A stretch of DNA of 64,000 bases from Tsukamurella sp040611135 (GTDB taxonomy: Bacteria > Actinomycetota > Actinomycetes > Mycobacteriales > Mycobacteriaceae). The position numbers and the translations under genes were made by a program. The notes beneath the pieces are model-generated. The model did not search any database, was not told where the DNA came from, and worked only from the letters and a program-made list of their open reading frames with translations. The DNA is taken from assembly GCF_040611135.1 (NCBI RefSeq), contig NZ_JBEXNL010000014.1:56159-120158 (forward strand), given 5' to 3'. Below, one piece after another: positions 43,736-51,736 of the stretch (its first letter is position 1; each line of letters starts with the position of its first letter).

Positions 43736-43978
43736 TCAGGGGCCGAGTTCCGAGCGCAGCCCTACGACGTCGACGTCCCAATAGCTGTGCATGGCGCCGT
43801 CGAGCAGGACCACCGGCAGCATGTCGCCGAACTCGCCGCGCAGCTCGGTGTTGCCGGGCGCGTCGACGTCCACCTGCTCGTAGTCGAAGGCCACCTCGGC
43901 GCGGAGCGCGGTGAGCTCGTCGTGCGCGCGGGCGCACATGCCGCAGCCCTCGCGGGTGAGGAGTGTGATGACAGCCAT
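43736..43978 (-). CDS. Glutaredoxin-like protein (Rv0508-like position)
   Basis: An 80-residue thioredoxin-fold protein with the active site CGMC (C12 and C15 in TREGCGMC), the cis-Pro region DMLPVVLLDG and a DUF836/glutaredoxin2-like pattern. It is likely a cytoplasmic thiol-disulfide or iron-sulfur-related protein. It is upstream of hemA on the same strand, as Rv0508 is. The open frame continues upstream, but ATG 43978 begins the conserved first strand. Confidence 0.85.
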   Translation of the reverse strand: MAVITLLTREGCGMCARAHDELTALRAEVAFDYEQVDVDAPGNTELRGEFGDMLPVVLLDGAMHSYWDVDVVGLRSELGP

Positions 43979-44100
43979 GTGCTCAGTGTGCCGGGTGCGG
44001 AGCGCGGTGGCACCGATCCGGGCCGCCTTCCCGGGCCTGCCCGCACCCCAGGCCCGCGGGATATAAGGTTGGACGAGACCACGCAACGCGGGAGGTGCCC

Positions 44101-44988
44101 TTGTCCGACCAGGCCAGCGCTGACGAACGTCGGCAGAGTGCGGCGGGCGAAGCGAGCGCCGATGCCGCACACTCGCTGCTGCTCGAGAAGGAGGGCCGCG
44201 AGGACGGTGCGGTGCCGCCGGATCTCACGGCCGCCGCCTTCTTCGACGTCGACAACACGATGGTTCAGGGCGCGTCGATCGTGCACTTCGCCCGTGGCCT
44301 GGCCGCGCGCAACTACTTCAGCTACTCCGACCTCGCGTCGGCCGTGTGGGCGCAGGCCAAGTTCCGCCTCACCGGCAAGGAGAACAGTGAGGACGTGGCC
44401 GCGGGGCGGGAGAAGGCGCTGTCCTTCATCGCCGGCCGCTCCACGGAGGAGCTCAAGGCGGTCGGCGAGGAGATCTACGACGAGATCATCGCCGACAAGA
44501 TCTGGCCCGGCACCCGCGCGCTGGCACAGATGCACCTCGATGCCGGCCAGCAGGTCTGGCTGGTCACCGCCACCCCGGTCGAGCTGGCGCAGACGATCGC
44601 GGACCGGCTGGGGCTGACGGGCGCGCTCGGCACCGTGGCGGAGTCGCAGGACGGGATCTTCACCGGCAAGCTCGTCGGCGACATCCTGCACGGCCTCGGC
44701 AAGGCCCACGCCGTGCGCTCGCTGGCGATCCGCGAGGGCCTGAACCTCAAGCGCTGCACCGCCTACAGCGATTCCCACAACGACGTGCCGATGCTCTCCC
44801 TGGTCGGCACCGCCGTCGCCATCAACCCGGATTCCGACCTGCGCGATGTCGCGCGGGTGCGCGGCTGGGAGATCCGCGACTACCGCACCGGCCGCAAGGC
44901 CGCCAAGATCGGCGTCCCCACCGCCATCGGCGTCGGCGTCGCCATCGGCGGCGCAGCCGCGCTGATCAAGCACTTCAGCGACGACTGA
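44101..44988 (+). CDS. HAD-IB hydrolase, SerB1-like
   Basis: A 295-residue HAD phosphatase. The catalytic motif is FFDVDNTMVQG (D49, D51), with the Ser/Thr motif VTATPVELAQ near residue 160 and the metal motif YSDSHNDVPML near residue 220. It ends with a membrane-like helix GVPTAIGVGVAIGGAAALI. It resembles Rv0505c (SerB1), called a phosphoserine phosphatase, but HAD-IB specificity is uncertain. TTG 44101 is preferred since GGAGG is 5 bases before it; GTG 44095 overlaps that site. TATAAG in the upstream 44060s resembles a -10 box. Confidence 0.85.
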   Translation: MSDQASADERRQSAAGEASADAAHSLLLEKEGREDGAVPPDLTAAAFFDVDNTMVQGASIVHFARGLAARNYFSYSDLASAVWAQAKFRLTGKENSEDVAAGREKALSFIAGRSTEELKAVGEEIYDEIIADKIWPGTRALAQMHLDAGQQVWLVTATPVELAQTIADRLGLTGALGTVAESQDGIFTGKLVGDILHGLGKAHAVRSLAIREGLNLKRCTAYSDSHNDVPMLSLVGTAVAINPDSDLRDVARVRGWEIRDYRTGRKAAKIGVPTAIGVGVAIGGAAALIKHFSDD

Positions 44989-45003
44989 GGGGCGCGCCGC
45001 CGG

Positions 45004-45083
45004 CTCACCCCGCGCGGGCCCGACGGTGCCGTCCCTCCGGCTCGGGCGCCGTCTCACCCGCGCAAGCCCGACGGTGCCGCCCT
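45004..45083. repeat. Imperfect direct repeat left of the AbiEi cassette
   Basis: Two ~33-base units (about 45004-45037 and 45053-45083) share CTCACCC, then GCGC, then CCCGACGGTGCCG and CCCTCC, with a period of 48-49 bases. They fill the gap between the SerB-like gene and the inverted repeat and code for nothing recognisable. Confidence 0.55.
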
Positions 45084-45102
45084 CCAGCAGCCGTCCTCCG
45101 GG

Positions 45103-45180
45103 GCGGACCGCGGTCCACCGATCAGTCTTGACTCTGCATAACGCTGCAGCGTTATGCAGAGTCAAGACCGATAGCGGCAG
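45103..45180. repeat. Left inverted repeat of the AbiEi cassette
   Basis: It begins GCGGACCGCGGTCCACCGAT and ends CCGATAGCGGCAG. It contains a perfect 44-base palindrome and overlaps the 3' end of the AbiEi gene: the last six codons and the stop lie inside the repeat. Confidence 0.85.
45125..45168. repeat. Perfect 44-base palindrome
   Basis: The 22-base arm at 45125-45146 is the exact reverse complement of 45147-45168, with no loop and CTGCAG at the centre. Each arm starts GTCTTGACTCTGCATAACGC. On both strands it offers TTGACT and TTATGC about 18 bases apart, a possible symmetric promoter. It could also form a cruciform or act as a terminator of the AbiEi gene. Confidence 0.9.
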
Positions 45181-46085
45181 GATCCGTCGAGCAGCAGGCC
45201 GAAGGGCCTGAGGGCGTCGTGGAGCTTGTTCCGAAGTCGATCCGGCTCCTCGCAGTCATCCCAGTCCCAGTGCGTCGGGTACAGGTTCCGGCTCATCAGC
45301 AGACTGTCGCGTTGGATCCGCTGCTCCGAGGTGAAGCCGCCCTCCTGCTTACCCTTCCCGTCGAACTCGCCGACCACGCGCTCGGCCCACAGGAAGTCGA
45401 CCCGCGCCTCTAGAGCGCCCGCTTCGTTGAAGAGCTCCCGCTGCAGCTCCGGGCGCGGGATCTCGGGCCACTTGAGCATCAGCGCTCGACTGCGGGACTC
45501 GCCGACGGATTCCGACAGCGGCGACGCCTCCTCCAGCGCCGCAAGCAGATTCGCGATCCCCTGACGCCGGCCCAGCCTCGCTATCGCCGCCTCCAGATCC
45601 TCCTGCACGACCCCCATCCGCAACGCCGCGTCCAGCGCACAGACCGCCGCCACGAAGTCGCCGGCCAGAGCGAGGTCGAGCGCAGTGCGCGCGATCGACG
45701 TCACCGTCACCCCGTCGACCACCACGACGTCCTCCGCGTCCAATCGCCGGACGTGCAGTCTGCGTCGCCCCCGCTTCGTTCCGCCGCGCACGCCGTCACA
45801 CGTGAAATCGACTGTCTTCCAATCGGAGTTCAGTGTCGCCATCCCGTGCACCGCGGCCGCTGCCTCGTGACTGAGCACCGTCGCGTCGCTCGATCTCTGC
45901 GCGGCGGCGATCGCGCTGAGCCGCAACTCCTCCCACGGCGGCAATCGCCCACCGAGGTGGTAGGCACCACGCCACACGCGGGTCATTCTGTTCTTCTGCT
46001 GCCAGACGCGGATCTGCCGATCCGTCGCCCCGAGCGCCACCAGTTCGTCGCGATGCCGGAACTCGACCGGCTTGTCGTCAGCCAT
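45162..46085 (-). CDS. AbiEi-type winged-helix protein with PD-(D/E)XK-like C-terminus
   Basis: A 307-residue orphan. Residues ~10-45 (ELVALGATDRQIRVWQQKNR followed by RVWRGAYHL) form an AbiEi-type winged helix. Residues 55-185 resemble the AbiEi C-terminal domain (LSHEAAAAVHGM, SIARTALDLAL). Residues ~190-260 carry the DUF559/Vsr-like pattern ESVGESRSR, then D230 in RVDFLW, E240-F-D-G and K244/K246. No cognate AbiEii nucleotidyltransferase toxin is next to it. An ATG at 46133 would add 16 residues. The gene is enclosed by inverted repeats, and its C-terminal CRYRS and stop are encoded within one of them. Confidence 0.75.
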   Translation of the reverse strand: MADDKPVEFRHRDELVALGATDRQIRVWQQKNRMTRVWRGAYHLGGRLPPWEELRLSAIAAAQRSSDATVLSHEAAAAVHGMATLNSDWKTVDFTCDGVRGGTKRGRRRLHVRRLDAEDVVVVDGVTVTSIARTALDLALAGDFVAAVCALDAALRMGVVQEDLEAAIARLGRRQGIANLLAALEEASPLSESVGESRSRALMLKWPEIPRPELQRELFNEAGALEARVDFLWAERVVGEFDGKGKQEGGFTSEQRIQRDSLLMSRNLYPTHWDWDDCEEPDRLRNKLHDALRPFGLLLDGSCRYRS

Positions 46086-46171
46086 GCACACCCCCGTCGG
46101 CGCCCCCACGCCGTCCCCTGCATTCTGGCTCATCCTCGGCGATCTCGACGCGAGTTCCGCGACTCTCCGAT

Positions 46172-46249
46172 CTGCCGCTATCGGTCGCTACTCTTCATAG
46201 CGTTGCAGCGTCATGCGGAGTCAGTACCGATCGGTGGACCGCGGTCCGC
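46172..46249. repeat. Right inverted repeat of the AbiEi cassette
   Basis: The reverse complement of the left repeat with 11 mismatches, all in the central 47 bases; both ends (20 and 14 bases) are identical. The palindrome is degenerate in this copy. It lies 87 bases upstream of the AbiEi start, and its outward promoter-like pattern (CTGACT then CTATGA) points into the gene. Confidence 0.85.
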
Positions 46250-46303
46250 ACCAGGGGCCGGAGCTGAGAAGGCACCGTCGGGCCCGCAGGTCGGCACCCG
46301 CCC

Positions 46304-47374
46304 CTAGAAGTCCTGGAAGATGTTCTTCCGGCGCGCGAGGATGCGGTAGAGCGACTGCTGAATGGTCTCGCGGACGTTGTCGGTGAGCTCGAAGACGACC
46401 ATCGGATCGTCCGCGTCGGACTCCGTGAAGCGGTCCGTCGCGATCGGCTCGCCGAATTCGATGTGCCACTTCGACGGCAGCGGGACCATCCCGAGCGGGC
46501 CGAGCCACGGGAACAGCGGCGTGATCGGCGCGTACGGCAGGCCCAGCAGGCGCGCGACGGGCTTCACGTCCGCCAGCATCGGGTAGATCTCCTCGGCACC
46601 CACGATCGACACGGGGATGATCGGGACCTGCGCGCGGATCGCGGCGGTCACGAAGCCGCCGCGACCGAAGCGCTGCAGCTTGTACCGGTCGCGGTAGAGC
46701 TTGCCGATGCCCTTGAACCCCTCGGGCCACACCGCCACGAGCTCGCCGCGGGTGAGCAGCGCCTCGGCGTCGGCATTGCAGGCGACGGTGGCGCCGAGCT
46801 TGCGCGCGACCTCGCCGATGAACGGGTACTCGAAGGCCAGGTCCGCCGCCAGCAGCCGCAGGTGCCGCTGGTCCGGATGGTTGTCGTGCACTGCGACGGC
46901 CGACATCAGCCCGTCCAACGGGATCACGCCGGAGTGGTTCGCCACCAGCAGCGCACCGCCCTCCCGGGGCAGGTTCTCGGTGCCCGTGGTGTCCACGCGG
47001 AACCACTTGTCGTACATCGGACGCAGTGCCGGCAGGAACACCGCGTCGGTGAGGTGCGGATCGAATCCGAACGGGTCGATGTCGTAGTCGCCGGTGAGGC
47101 GCTCGCGGACGAAGGCGGCACCGTCGACCACCGATTCCGCGGCGCGCTCGCGCCAGCCCGGGCCCGGTTCGGCGGGCTGCGCCGCCGCCAGGTAGTCGGG
47201 GTTGAGGGCGTGCACCGTGGCCTCGCGGGGCGGGGCCGACGGGGCCGGGGCGCCGGTGAGCGCGGACGGGTGCCGCCGCTGCGCCCGCTCGCGCCCTTCG
47301 GAGCGCGCGGCGGTGTCGATGGACACGGGCAACTGCAGCACCTTCGCGTGCTGTGAGCCTGAGGGGTTGGTCAT
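46304..47374 (-). CDS. Lysophospholipid acyltransferase family protein (PlsC-like, Rv0502-like)
   Basis: A 356-residue acyltransferase of glycerolipid or cell-wall lipid synthesis. The catalytic region is VANHSGVIPLDGLM (His near residue 145), with the second motif LVAVWPEGFKGIGKLYRDRY and the third IIPVSIVGAEE. The N-terminal ~70 residues are low in structure. The substrate is unknown. It overlaps the upstream epimerase gene by 4 bases (ATGA, 47371-47374). Confidence 0.88.
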   Translation of the reverse strand: MTNPSGSQHAKVLQLPVSIDTAARSEGRERAQRRHPSALTGAPAPSAPPREATVHALNPDYLAAAQPAEPGPGWRERAAESVVDGAAFVRERLTGDYDIDPFGFDPHLTDAVFLPALRPMYDKWFRVDTTGTENLPREGGALLVANHSGVIPLDGLMSAVAVHDNHPDQRHLRLLAADLAFEYPFIGEVARKLGATVACNADAEALLTRGELVAVWPEGFKGIGKLYRDRYKLQRFGRGGFVTAAIRAQVPIIPVSIVGAEEIYPMLADVKPVARLLGLPYAPITPLFPWLGPLGMVPLPSKWHIEFGEPIATDRFTESDADDPMVVFELTDNVRETIQQSLYRILARRKNIFQDF

Positions 47375-48462
47375 AGATCTACCGTCCAGCCGTGCCGTTC
47401 TGAAGAGCCGATTCCCGCGAACCGTCGAGCCAGAGCCGCGACCCGCTGCTCGACGCCCACGATCGATTCCACACCGATTGTAGGTTCTGCCGGGCCGTGG
47501 CGGGCGACGTCTTCCATGACCTGGCGCGTGGTGAACCGGGGCGCGAAGCCGAGGTCCTGCCGCATGCGCGTCGTGTCGAAGGCGTTGCCGAAGCTGAGGT
47601 AGGCGAGCTGCACCTTGTCCGTCTGACCGCGACCACGGCCGCGGATGGCCGCGACGGCGGGCCCGAAGGCGGGTTTGACCACCGGGAGCGGCACCCGGCC
47701 GGACAGGCGGATGGCCTGCGACATCGAGATGGCGCCGTCGCCGGCGATGTTGAACGTGCCCGCCCTACCCGCGACCACGGCGTGTTCCAAAGCGCCCAGC
47801 GCGTCGTCCTGGTGCAGCAGCTGCAGTCGGGCGTCGCGGCCGATGATCGAGGGCACCACAGGCCGCTCGAACAGCGAGCCGAGCAGGGTCTCGATGTTGG
47901 GACCGAGGATGGGGGCGAGCCGCAGCACCGTCAGATCGATGTCGGTACGGCGGCGCGCCATGCTGCGGGCGTAGGTCTCCGCGTCGAGCAGGTCACGCGG
48001 ATGACCGCTCGCCGCGGCCCCGCCGACCAGGTCCTCGGTGACCAGCGCCGGGTTGCGCGACCGCGAGCCGTACACCTGGGTCGAGGAACGCATGATGACC
48101 CGCTTGACCGTCTCCGACTTCTGACAGGCCGCGAACACCCGCATCGAGCCGAACACGATCGCGTCCTTCGTGGACGCCGACGGGAAGTGGTTGTCGGTGA
48201 CCGAGGTGGAGCAGTGGACCACCGTGTCCACCTCGTTGGTCGCCATGATCTTGCCGAAGATATGACTGCGATAGTCGACGCGGATGAACTCCGCGGGCTC
48301 CATCCGCCGGTGCAGCGCCTTCGTCGGCGGCACCGCGTCGACTCCGATCACGCGCTCGATGTCCGGCCGCTGCGCGAGCCGCCGCACCAGGTATCCGCCC
48401 ACGAACGTGGAGGCGCCCGTCACCATGACGACGCGCGGCGCGCTGACGACCGACTCACTCAT
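47371..48462 (-). CDS. NAD-dependent epimerase/dehydratase (SDR), Rv0501-like
   Basis: A 363-residue extended SDR. The NAD motif is VTGASTFVGGYLVRRLA (GxxxxGG form), with a hydrophobic strand RVIGVDAVPP. The usual YxxxK is not obvious in the expected region (SSTQVYGSRSRN), so activity as a sugar epimerase is uncertain; it may bind without epimerising. It is annotated galE-like in mycobacteria. TACCCT (48469-48474, minus strand) is 6 bases before the ATG. Confidence 0.82.
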   Translation of the reverse strand: MSESVVSAPRVVMVTGASTFVGGYLVRRLAQRPDIERVIGVDAVPPTKALHRRMEPAEFIRVDYRSHIFGKIMATNEVDTVVHCSTSVTDNHFPSASTKDAIVFGSMRVFAACQKSETVKRVIMRSSTQVYGSRSRNPALVTEDLVGGAAASGHPRDLLDAETYARSMARRRTDIDLTVLRLAPILGPNIETLLGSLFERPVVPSIIGRDARLQLLHQDDALGALEHAVVAGRAGTFNIAGDGAISMSQAIRLSGRVPLPVVKPAFGPAVAAIRGRGRGQTDKVQLAYLSFGNAFDTTRMRQDLGFAPRFTTRQVMEDVARHGPAEPTIGVESIVGVEQRVAALARRFAGIGSSERHGWTVDL

Positions 48463-48488
48463 TACTGCAGGGTAACCGGAAACACGAA

Positions 48489-48513
48489 AGCCCGCCCATG
48501 TCCTGGACGGGCT
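48489..48513 (-). terminator. Terminator after the bS22-type gene
   Basis: AGCCCGCCC (48489-48497) pairs with GGACGGGCT (48505-48513) with one mismatch and a 7-base loop. On the minus strand it is followed by TTTCGTGTTT. It separates the ribosomal protein gene from the epimerase operon. Confidence 0.75.
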
Positions 48514-48537
48514 CTCATGAAAGTGTGACCAGAAGGC

Positions 48538-48639
48538 CTACTTGCCGAGTTTCCTACGCTGCACCCGGGTGCGGCGGAGCAGCTTGCGGTGCTTCTTCTT
48601 CGACATGCGCTTGCGGCGCTTCTTGATCACTGAACCCAT
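48538..48639 (-). CDS. bS22-type (AURKAIP1/COX24) 33-residue ribosomal protein
   Basis: The sequence [20 protein letters not shown], then [13 protein letters not shown], is the complete conserved peptide of the actinobacterial 30S bS22 type, identical in pattern to Rv0500B. It binds rRNA in the small subunit. GAGG lies about 6 bases before the ATG, with a TAAGAT -10-like box ~100 bases upstream. It is too short for most gene finders. Confidence 0.9.
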
Positions 48640-48743
48640 GGGTTCCTCACGTCTCTCTATCGAATTGCCATGATCGTGCGCGGCGGCCGGGTACGGAAAG
48701 AGCCCCCGCGTCCACGCAGCAGGCTTCTATCTTACCCGGCGTA

Positions 48744-48772
48744 GTGGCCCAGGCGAAATCCGCCCGGGCCAC
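48744..48772 (-). terminator. Terminator after the excisionase-type HTH gene
   Basis: GTGGCCC-A-GGCG (48744-48755) pairs with CGCC-C-GGGCCAC (48761-48772) with one A/C mismatch and a 5-base loop. It lies 29 bases after the HTH gene on the same strand, and upstream of the bS22 gene's promoter. Confidence 0.7.
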
Positions 48773-48800
48773 GCTCACCGCTGACGCCCTTCGGCGAGGC

Positions 48801-49046
48801 TTAGCCCGCGTCGAAGAACGAGGTCTGCAGGTAGTCGTGCACGGCCTTCTCGTGCACCCGGAACGACCGGCCGACGCGCACCGCGGGGAGCTCCCCGTTG
48901 TGCACCAGGCGGTAGACCGTCATCTTCGACACCCGCATGAGGGTGGCGACCTCCGCCACCGTCAGGAACGACGATCCGGCTGCCTGGGGAGCCTGAGCTC
49001 CGGCACCGATCTCGGCGGGCTTGGTGTTCTTGTTTGCAGACGCCAT
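48801..49046 (-). CDS. Excisionase-type HTH DNA-binding protein (Rv0500A-like)
   Basis: An 81-residue protein with one MerR-like winged helix at residues ~25-75 (FLTVAEVATLMRVSKMTVYR, then LVHNGELPAVRVGRSFRVHE). Despite the excisionase name, no phage is nearby; the gene is a conserved core gene next to proC in mycobacteria. ATG 49046 is preferred because GGAGG precedes it; the frame stays open upstream. Target DNA is unknown. Confidence 0.88.
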   Translation of the reverse strand: MASANKNTKPAEIGAGAQAPQAAGSSFLTVAEVATLMRVSKMTVYRLVHNGELPAVRVGRSFRVHEKAVHDYLQTSFFDAG

Positions 49047-49174
49047 GAATTCCCTAACCTCCGGCACATGTCGCGCCGCCGGCTTCCCCTCCGGCGGACC
49101 TGACACGCACGTGCTTCGAGCAGCTTAGCGGTACCAATGGGAATAATGCGACGGGAGTGAGCTAACCAAAGCTC

Positions 49175-49984
49175 CTACGCAAGGCGCCCAAGCTCGGCCG
49201 ATCGCTCGGCACAGGCCCGAGTCGCCGCATAAAACGCAGGTCGGAGGCCATTTTTCTCCAGTTCACGGATCGCTGCCGCCGTCGTGCCGCCCGGGGAGGT
49301 CACCGCCGCCCGGAGCTCGGTGGGCGACGGAGAAGTCTCAACCATTAGTGCACCTGCGCCCGCGATGGTGTGCGTGGCGAGGGTCGTGGCCTGGTCCCGG
49401 GTCAGGCCGAGATCCACGCCCGCGTCGATCATCGCCTCGGCGACGAGGAAGGCGTACGCGGGTCCGGAGCCAGACAGCGCGGTCAGCGCGTCGAGCTTCG
49501 ACTCGGGCACGACCAGCACCTCGCCGACGGCCTCCATCACCGACCGCACGAGCGCCACGTGCGCCTCCGTCGCGTCCCGCCCGCCGGAGACACCGCTCAT
49601 CGACTTCCCGACCAACATCGCCGTGTTCGGCATGACCCGCACGACCGGGGTGCCCGCCGGCAGGGCCGCCTCGTAGGTCGCGGTGGGCACGCCGGCGGCC
49701 ACGGAGGCCACGACGGCGCCGTCCCGCAGCCCGGCCGCGATGTCGGGCAGGATCGCCGACACCACGTCGGGCTTGACGGCGATCACGACGAGCCCGGCAC
49801 CGTCGACCGCCTCCCCGACGGTGCCGACGGCACGGACCCCGTACCGCTCGGACAGCTCGCCGGCGCGGCCGGCGTGGGGCTCGGCCACCGTCAGCGCCCC
49901 GGGATCGTGCCCCGCGGCGACGAGGCCGCCCAGCAGTGCCTCACCGATCCGTCCGCCGCCGATCAGTGCGATGTTCTCAGTCAT
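49175..49984 (-). CDS. proC: Pyrroline-5-carboxylate reductase
   Basis: A 269-residue enzyme, the last step of proline synthesis. The NADPH motif is ALIGGGRIGEALLGGL, with VIAVKPDVV, RVMPNTAMLV, the active-site ALSGSGPAYAFLVAEA and TSPGGTTAAAI all present. GGAGGAA lies 7 bases before the ATG. It precedes a thioesterase on the same strand by 30 bases. Confidence 0.96.
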   Translation of the reverse strand: MTENIALIGGGRIGEALLGGLVAAGHDPGALTVAEPHAGRAGELSERYGVRAVGTVGEAVDGAGLVVIAVKPDVVSAILPDIAAGLRDGAVVASVAAGVPTATYEAALPAGTPVVRVMPNTAMLVGKSMSGVSGGRDATEAHVALVRSVMEAVGEVLVVPESKLDALTALSGSGPAYAFLVAEAMIDAGVDLGLTRDQATTLATHTIAGAGALMVETSPSPTELRAAVTSPGGTTAAAIRELEKNGLRPAFYAATRACAERSAELGRLA

Positions 49985-50014
49985 GCGAGTTCCTCCAGAA
50001 GTCGTCGTGGTCGG

Positions 50015-50836
50015 TCAGCGGTTCGAGACCGGCATCATCGCCAGCTGCCGGGAGGTCGCGACGACCTGCCCGGACTCGTCGACCAGCAGGTGGTCCTCCT
50101 CGAACCAGCGCTGCCCGACGACGGGTGCCGACGCCCGGAACCGCAGCCAGCCCGGGGCCGGCTCGCGGCGCACCGACGCCGTCAGCGTGAGCGTGGGCGC
50201 CCACCCGACGCCGCCGAGATTCGCCACCACGGGCAGCGAGATATCGGTGGCGAGCAGGGCGAACAGGCCCGACAGCGGCTCCTCGCGCAGCCGCACCCAG
50301 CCGCGGGTCTCGGCGGGGCCGGTGCGGCCCTCGATCACCGGCAGCGTCGACCCGACGTAGCGGACCTCCGCGACCCGCCCGACCTTGAAGACCTTGGCCG
50401 CGGGGTGCTCGGGATCCCAGTCGAGGGCGTCGGCGGACGGGGTCGCGGGCATGTCGTCGAGCGGGTTCGGCTCGCGATAGCGTTCGTCGCCCTCGTCGCG
50501 CTGCGCGAGCGTGACGCTGGCCTGGACGTACACCCGCTCGCCCTGCACGGCCTCGACGTTCACGACGGAGGTGGTGCGGCCGCGCTTGGCCACCCGGGTC
50601 CGCAGTTCGACGGTGCCCGGGTCGGGCGCGCCGAGGTACTCGGCCGAGATGACGACCGGCACGACGGCGGGGTCGGCACCGTCGTCCTCGAGGTACGCGG
50701 CCTGCGCGCCCGCGGCGAGCACCGCGAGCAGCGCGCCGCCGTGCACCTTCGTGCCCACCGACCAGGTGGGGTCGATCTCGGCGGTGTAACCGCCCGGGGC
50801 CTTCGTGACCGACACGAGGTCCGCGAACAATGCCAT
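50015..50836 (-). CDS. Acyl-CoA thioesterase-like protein, TesB type (Rv0499-like)
   Basis: A 273-residue double-hotdog protein. It begins with the strand YTAEIDPTWSVGTKVHGGAL and has the family half-site VVISAEYLGAPDPGTVELRT; a second hotdog follows from residue ~165. It would release free acids from acyl-CoA. ATG 50836 has AAGGAG 9 bases upstream; a longer frame to 50941 is a shadow of its neighbour. Confidence 0.82.
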   Translation of the reverse strand: MALFADLVSVTKAPGGYTAEIDPTWSVGTKVHGGALLAVLAAGAQAAYLEDDGADPAVVPVVISAEYLGAPDPGTVELRTRVAKRGRTTSVVNVEAVQGERVYVQASVTLAQRDEGDERYREPNPLDDMPATPSADALDWDPEHPAAKVFKVGRVAEVRYVGSTLPVIEGRTGPAETRGWVRLREEPLSGLFALLATDISLPVVANLGGVGWAPTLTLTASVRREPAPGWLRFRASAPVVGQRWFEEDHLLVDESGQVVATSRQLAMMPVSNR

Positions 50837-50876
50837 CCTGCGCTCCTTACCGGGACGCCCCGGCGCGTCCGGGGCG

Positions 50877-51722
50877 TCAGGCGGCCGGGACGTCGCGCAG
50901 ATGCTCCCGCGCGAACTCCAGCGCCTCCGTGAGCATCGCACGTCGCTCCCCGGGCGTCTTCGCCGAGCCGGTCGCGATCTCGAGGATCACGTGGCCGTCG
51001 AAGCCGGACGCGGTGAGCCGGCGGCACACCTCGGCGGCCGGCTGGGTGCCGTGACCGGGCACGAGGTGCTCGTCGACGGCGGCGCCGAATCCGTCGGTGA
51101 GGTGCAGGTGGCGCAGCCCGTCGCCCATGCGATCCATGAGCGCGAGCGCGTCCACACCCGCCGTCGCGGTGTGCGAGAGGTCCAGGGTGTAGTTCGTGTA
51201 GCCCACGTCCGTCGGGTCGATCGACGGTGCGAACGCCGAGACCGCGGTGCCCGGATTGCCGCGCCGCTTGAGCCGCTCGACCGACTCGCTGCGGCGGAAG
51301 ACGTCGAACCGGAGCGGGAACATGTTCTCCACGGCGACGGCGACGTCGCTGCCGTCCTCGAGCTCGCTCACGAGGTCGACGAAGTGCTCGGCGTAGCGCC
51401 GCTGCCACCGGAACGGCGGGTGCACGACGACGGTGCTCGCGCCGAGGTCCTCCGCCGCCGTGACGGCCCGGCCGAGCTTGGCCAGGGGATCGGATCCCCA
51501 CACCCGCTGGCTGATCAGCAGGCAGGGCGCGTGGACGGACAGCACCGGCATGTCGTAGCGCATCGACAGCCCGGCGACGCAACCGATGTCCTGGCTGGCG
51601 CTCTCGTGCCAGACCATGAGCTCGACGCCGTCGTAGCCGACCTCGGCGGCGTACCGGAACGCGTCCTCGAGCTTCTCGGGGTAGACCGAGGCGGTCGACA
51701 GGCCGACCGCGATACCGCTCAC
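50877..51722 (-). CDS. Sugar phosphate isomerase/epimerase-like TIM barrel (Rv0498-like)
   Basis: A 281-residue AP endonuclease 2/xylose isomerase-like barrel. Metal ligands of the family are visible: the Glu in VAVENMFPLR, the histidine in VVVHPPFRW, the region LDLSHTATAG with D-x-S-H, and a late Glu in VILEIATG. The substrate is unknown. The GTG start at 51722 has TACCCT (51730-51735) 7 bases before it. It begins 14 bases after the membrane protein gene. Confidence 0.83.
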   Translation of the reverse strand: MSGIAVGLSTASVYPEKLEDAFRYAAEVGYDGVELMVWHESASQDIGCVAGLSMRYDMPVLSVHAPCLLISQRVWGSDPLAKLGRAVTAAEDLGASTVVVHPPFRWQRRYAEHFVDLVSELEDGSDVAVAVENMFPLRFDVFRRSESVERLKRRGNPGTAVSAFAPSIDPTDVGYTNYTLDLSHTATAGVDALALMDRMGDGLRHLHLTDGFGAAVDEHLVPGHGTQPAAEVCRRLTASGFDGHVILEIATGSAKTPGERRAMLTEALEFAREHLRDVPAA

Positions 51723-51736
51723 GTCGCCGAGGGTAC

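Larger units (their letters stand above)
45103..46249. mobile_element. AbiEi cassette bounded by 78-bp inverted repeats
   Basis: Two 78-base inverted repeats (45103-45180 and 46172-46249) align without gaps at 67 of 78 positions and enclose one gene, an AbiEi-like protein. No transposase is encoded. I saw no target-site duplication: the bases just outside differ on the two sides. It may be a non-autonomous element, or a single-gene cassette kept by selection. Confidence 0.6.

Noticed and set aside
45103..46249. An insertion sequence with its own transposase
   Set aside because: The only gene has AbiEi and nuclease-like features, with no DDE or serine/tyrosine recombinase motifs.
48801..49046. 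Prophage or integrative element suggested by the excisionase-like protein
   Set aside because: No integrase, attachment repeats or phage genes lie nearby; the gene is part of the conserved proC block.
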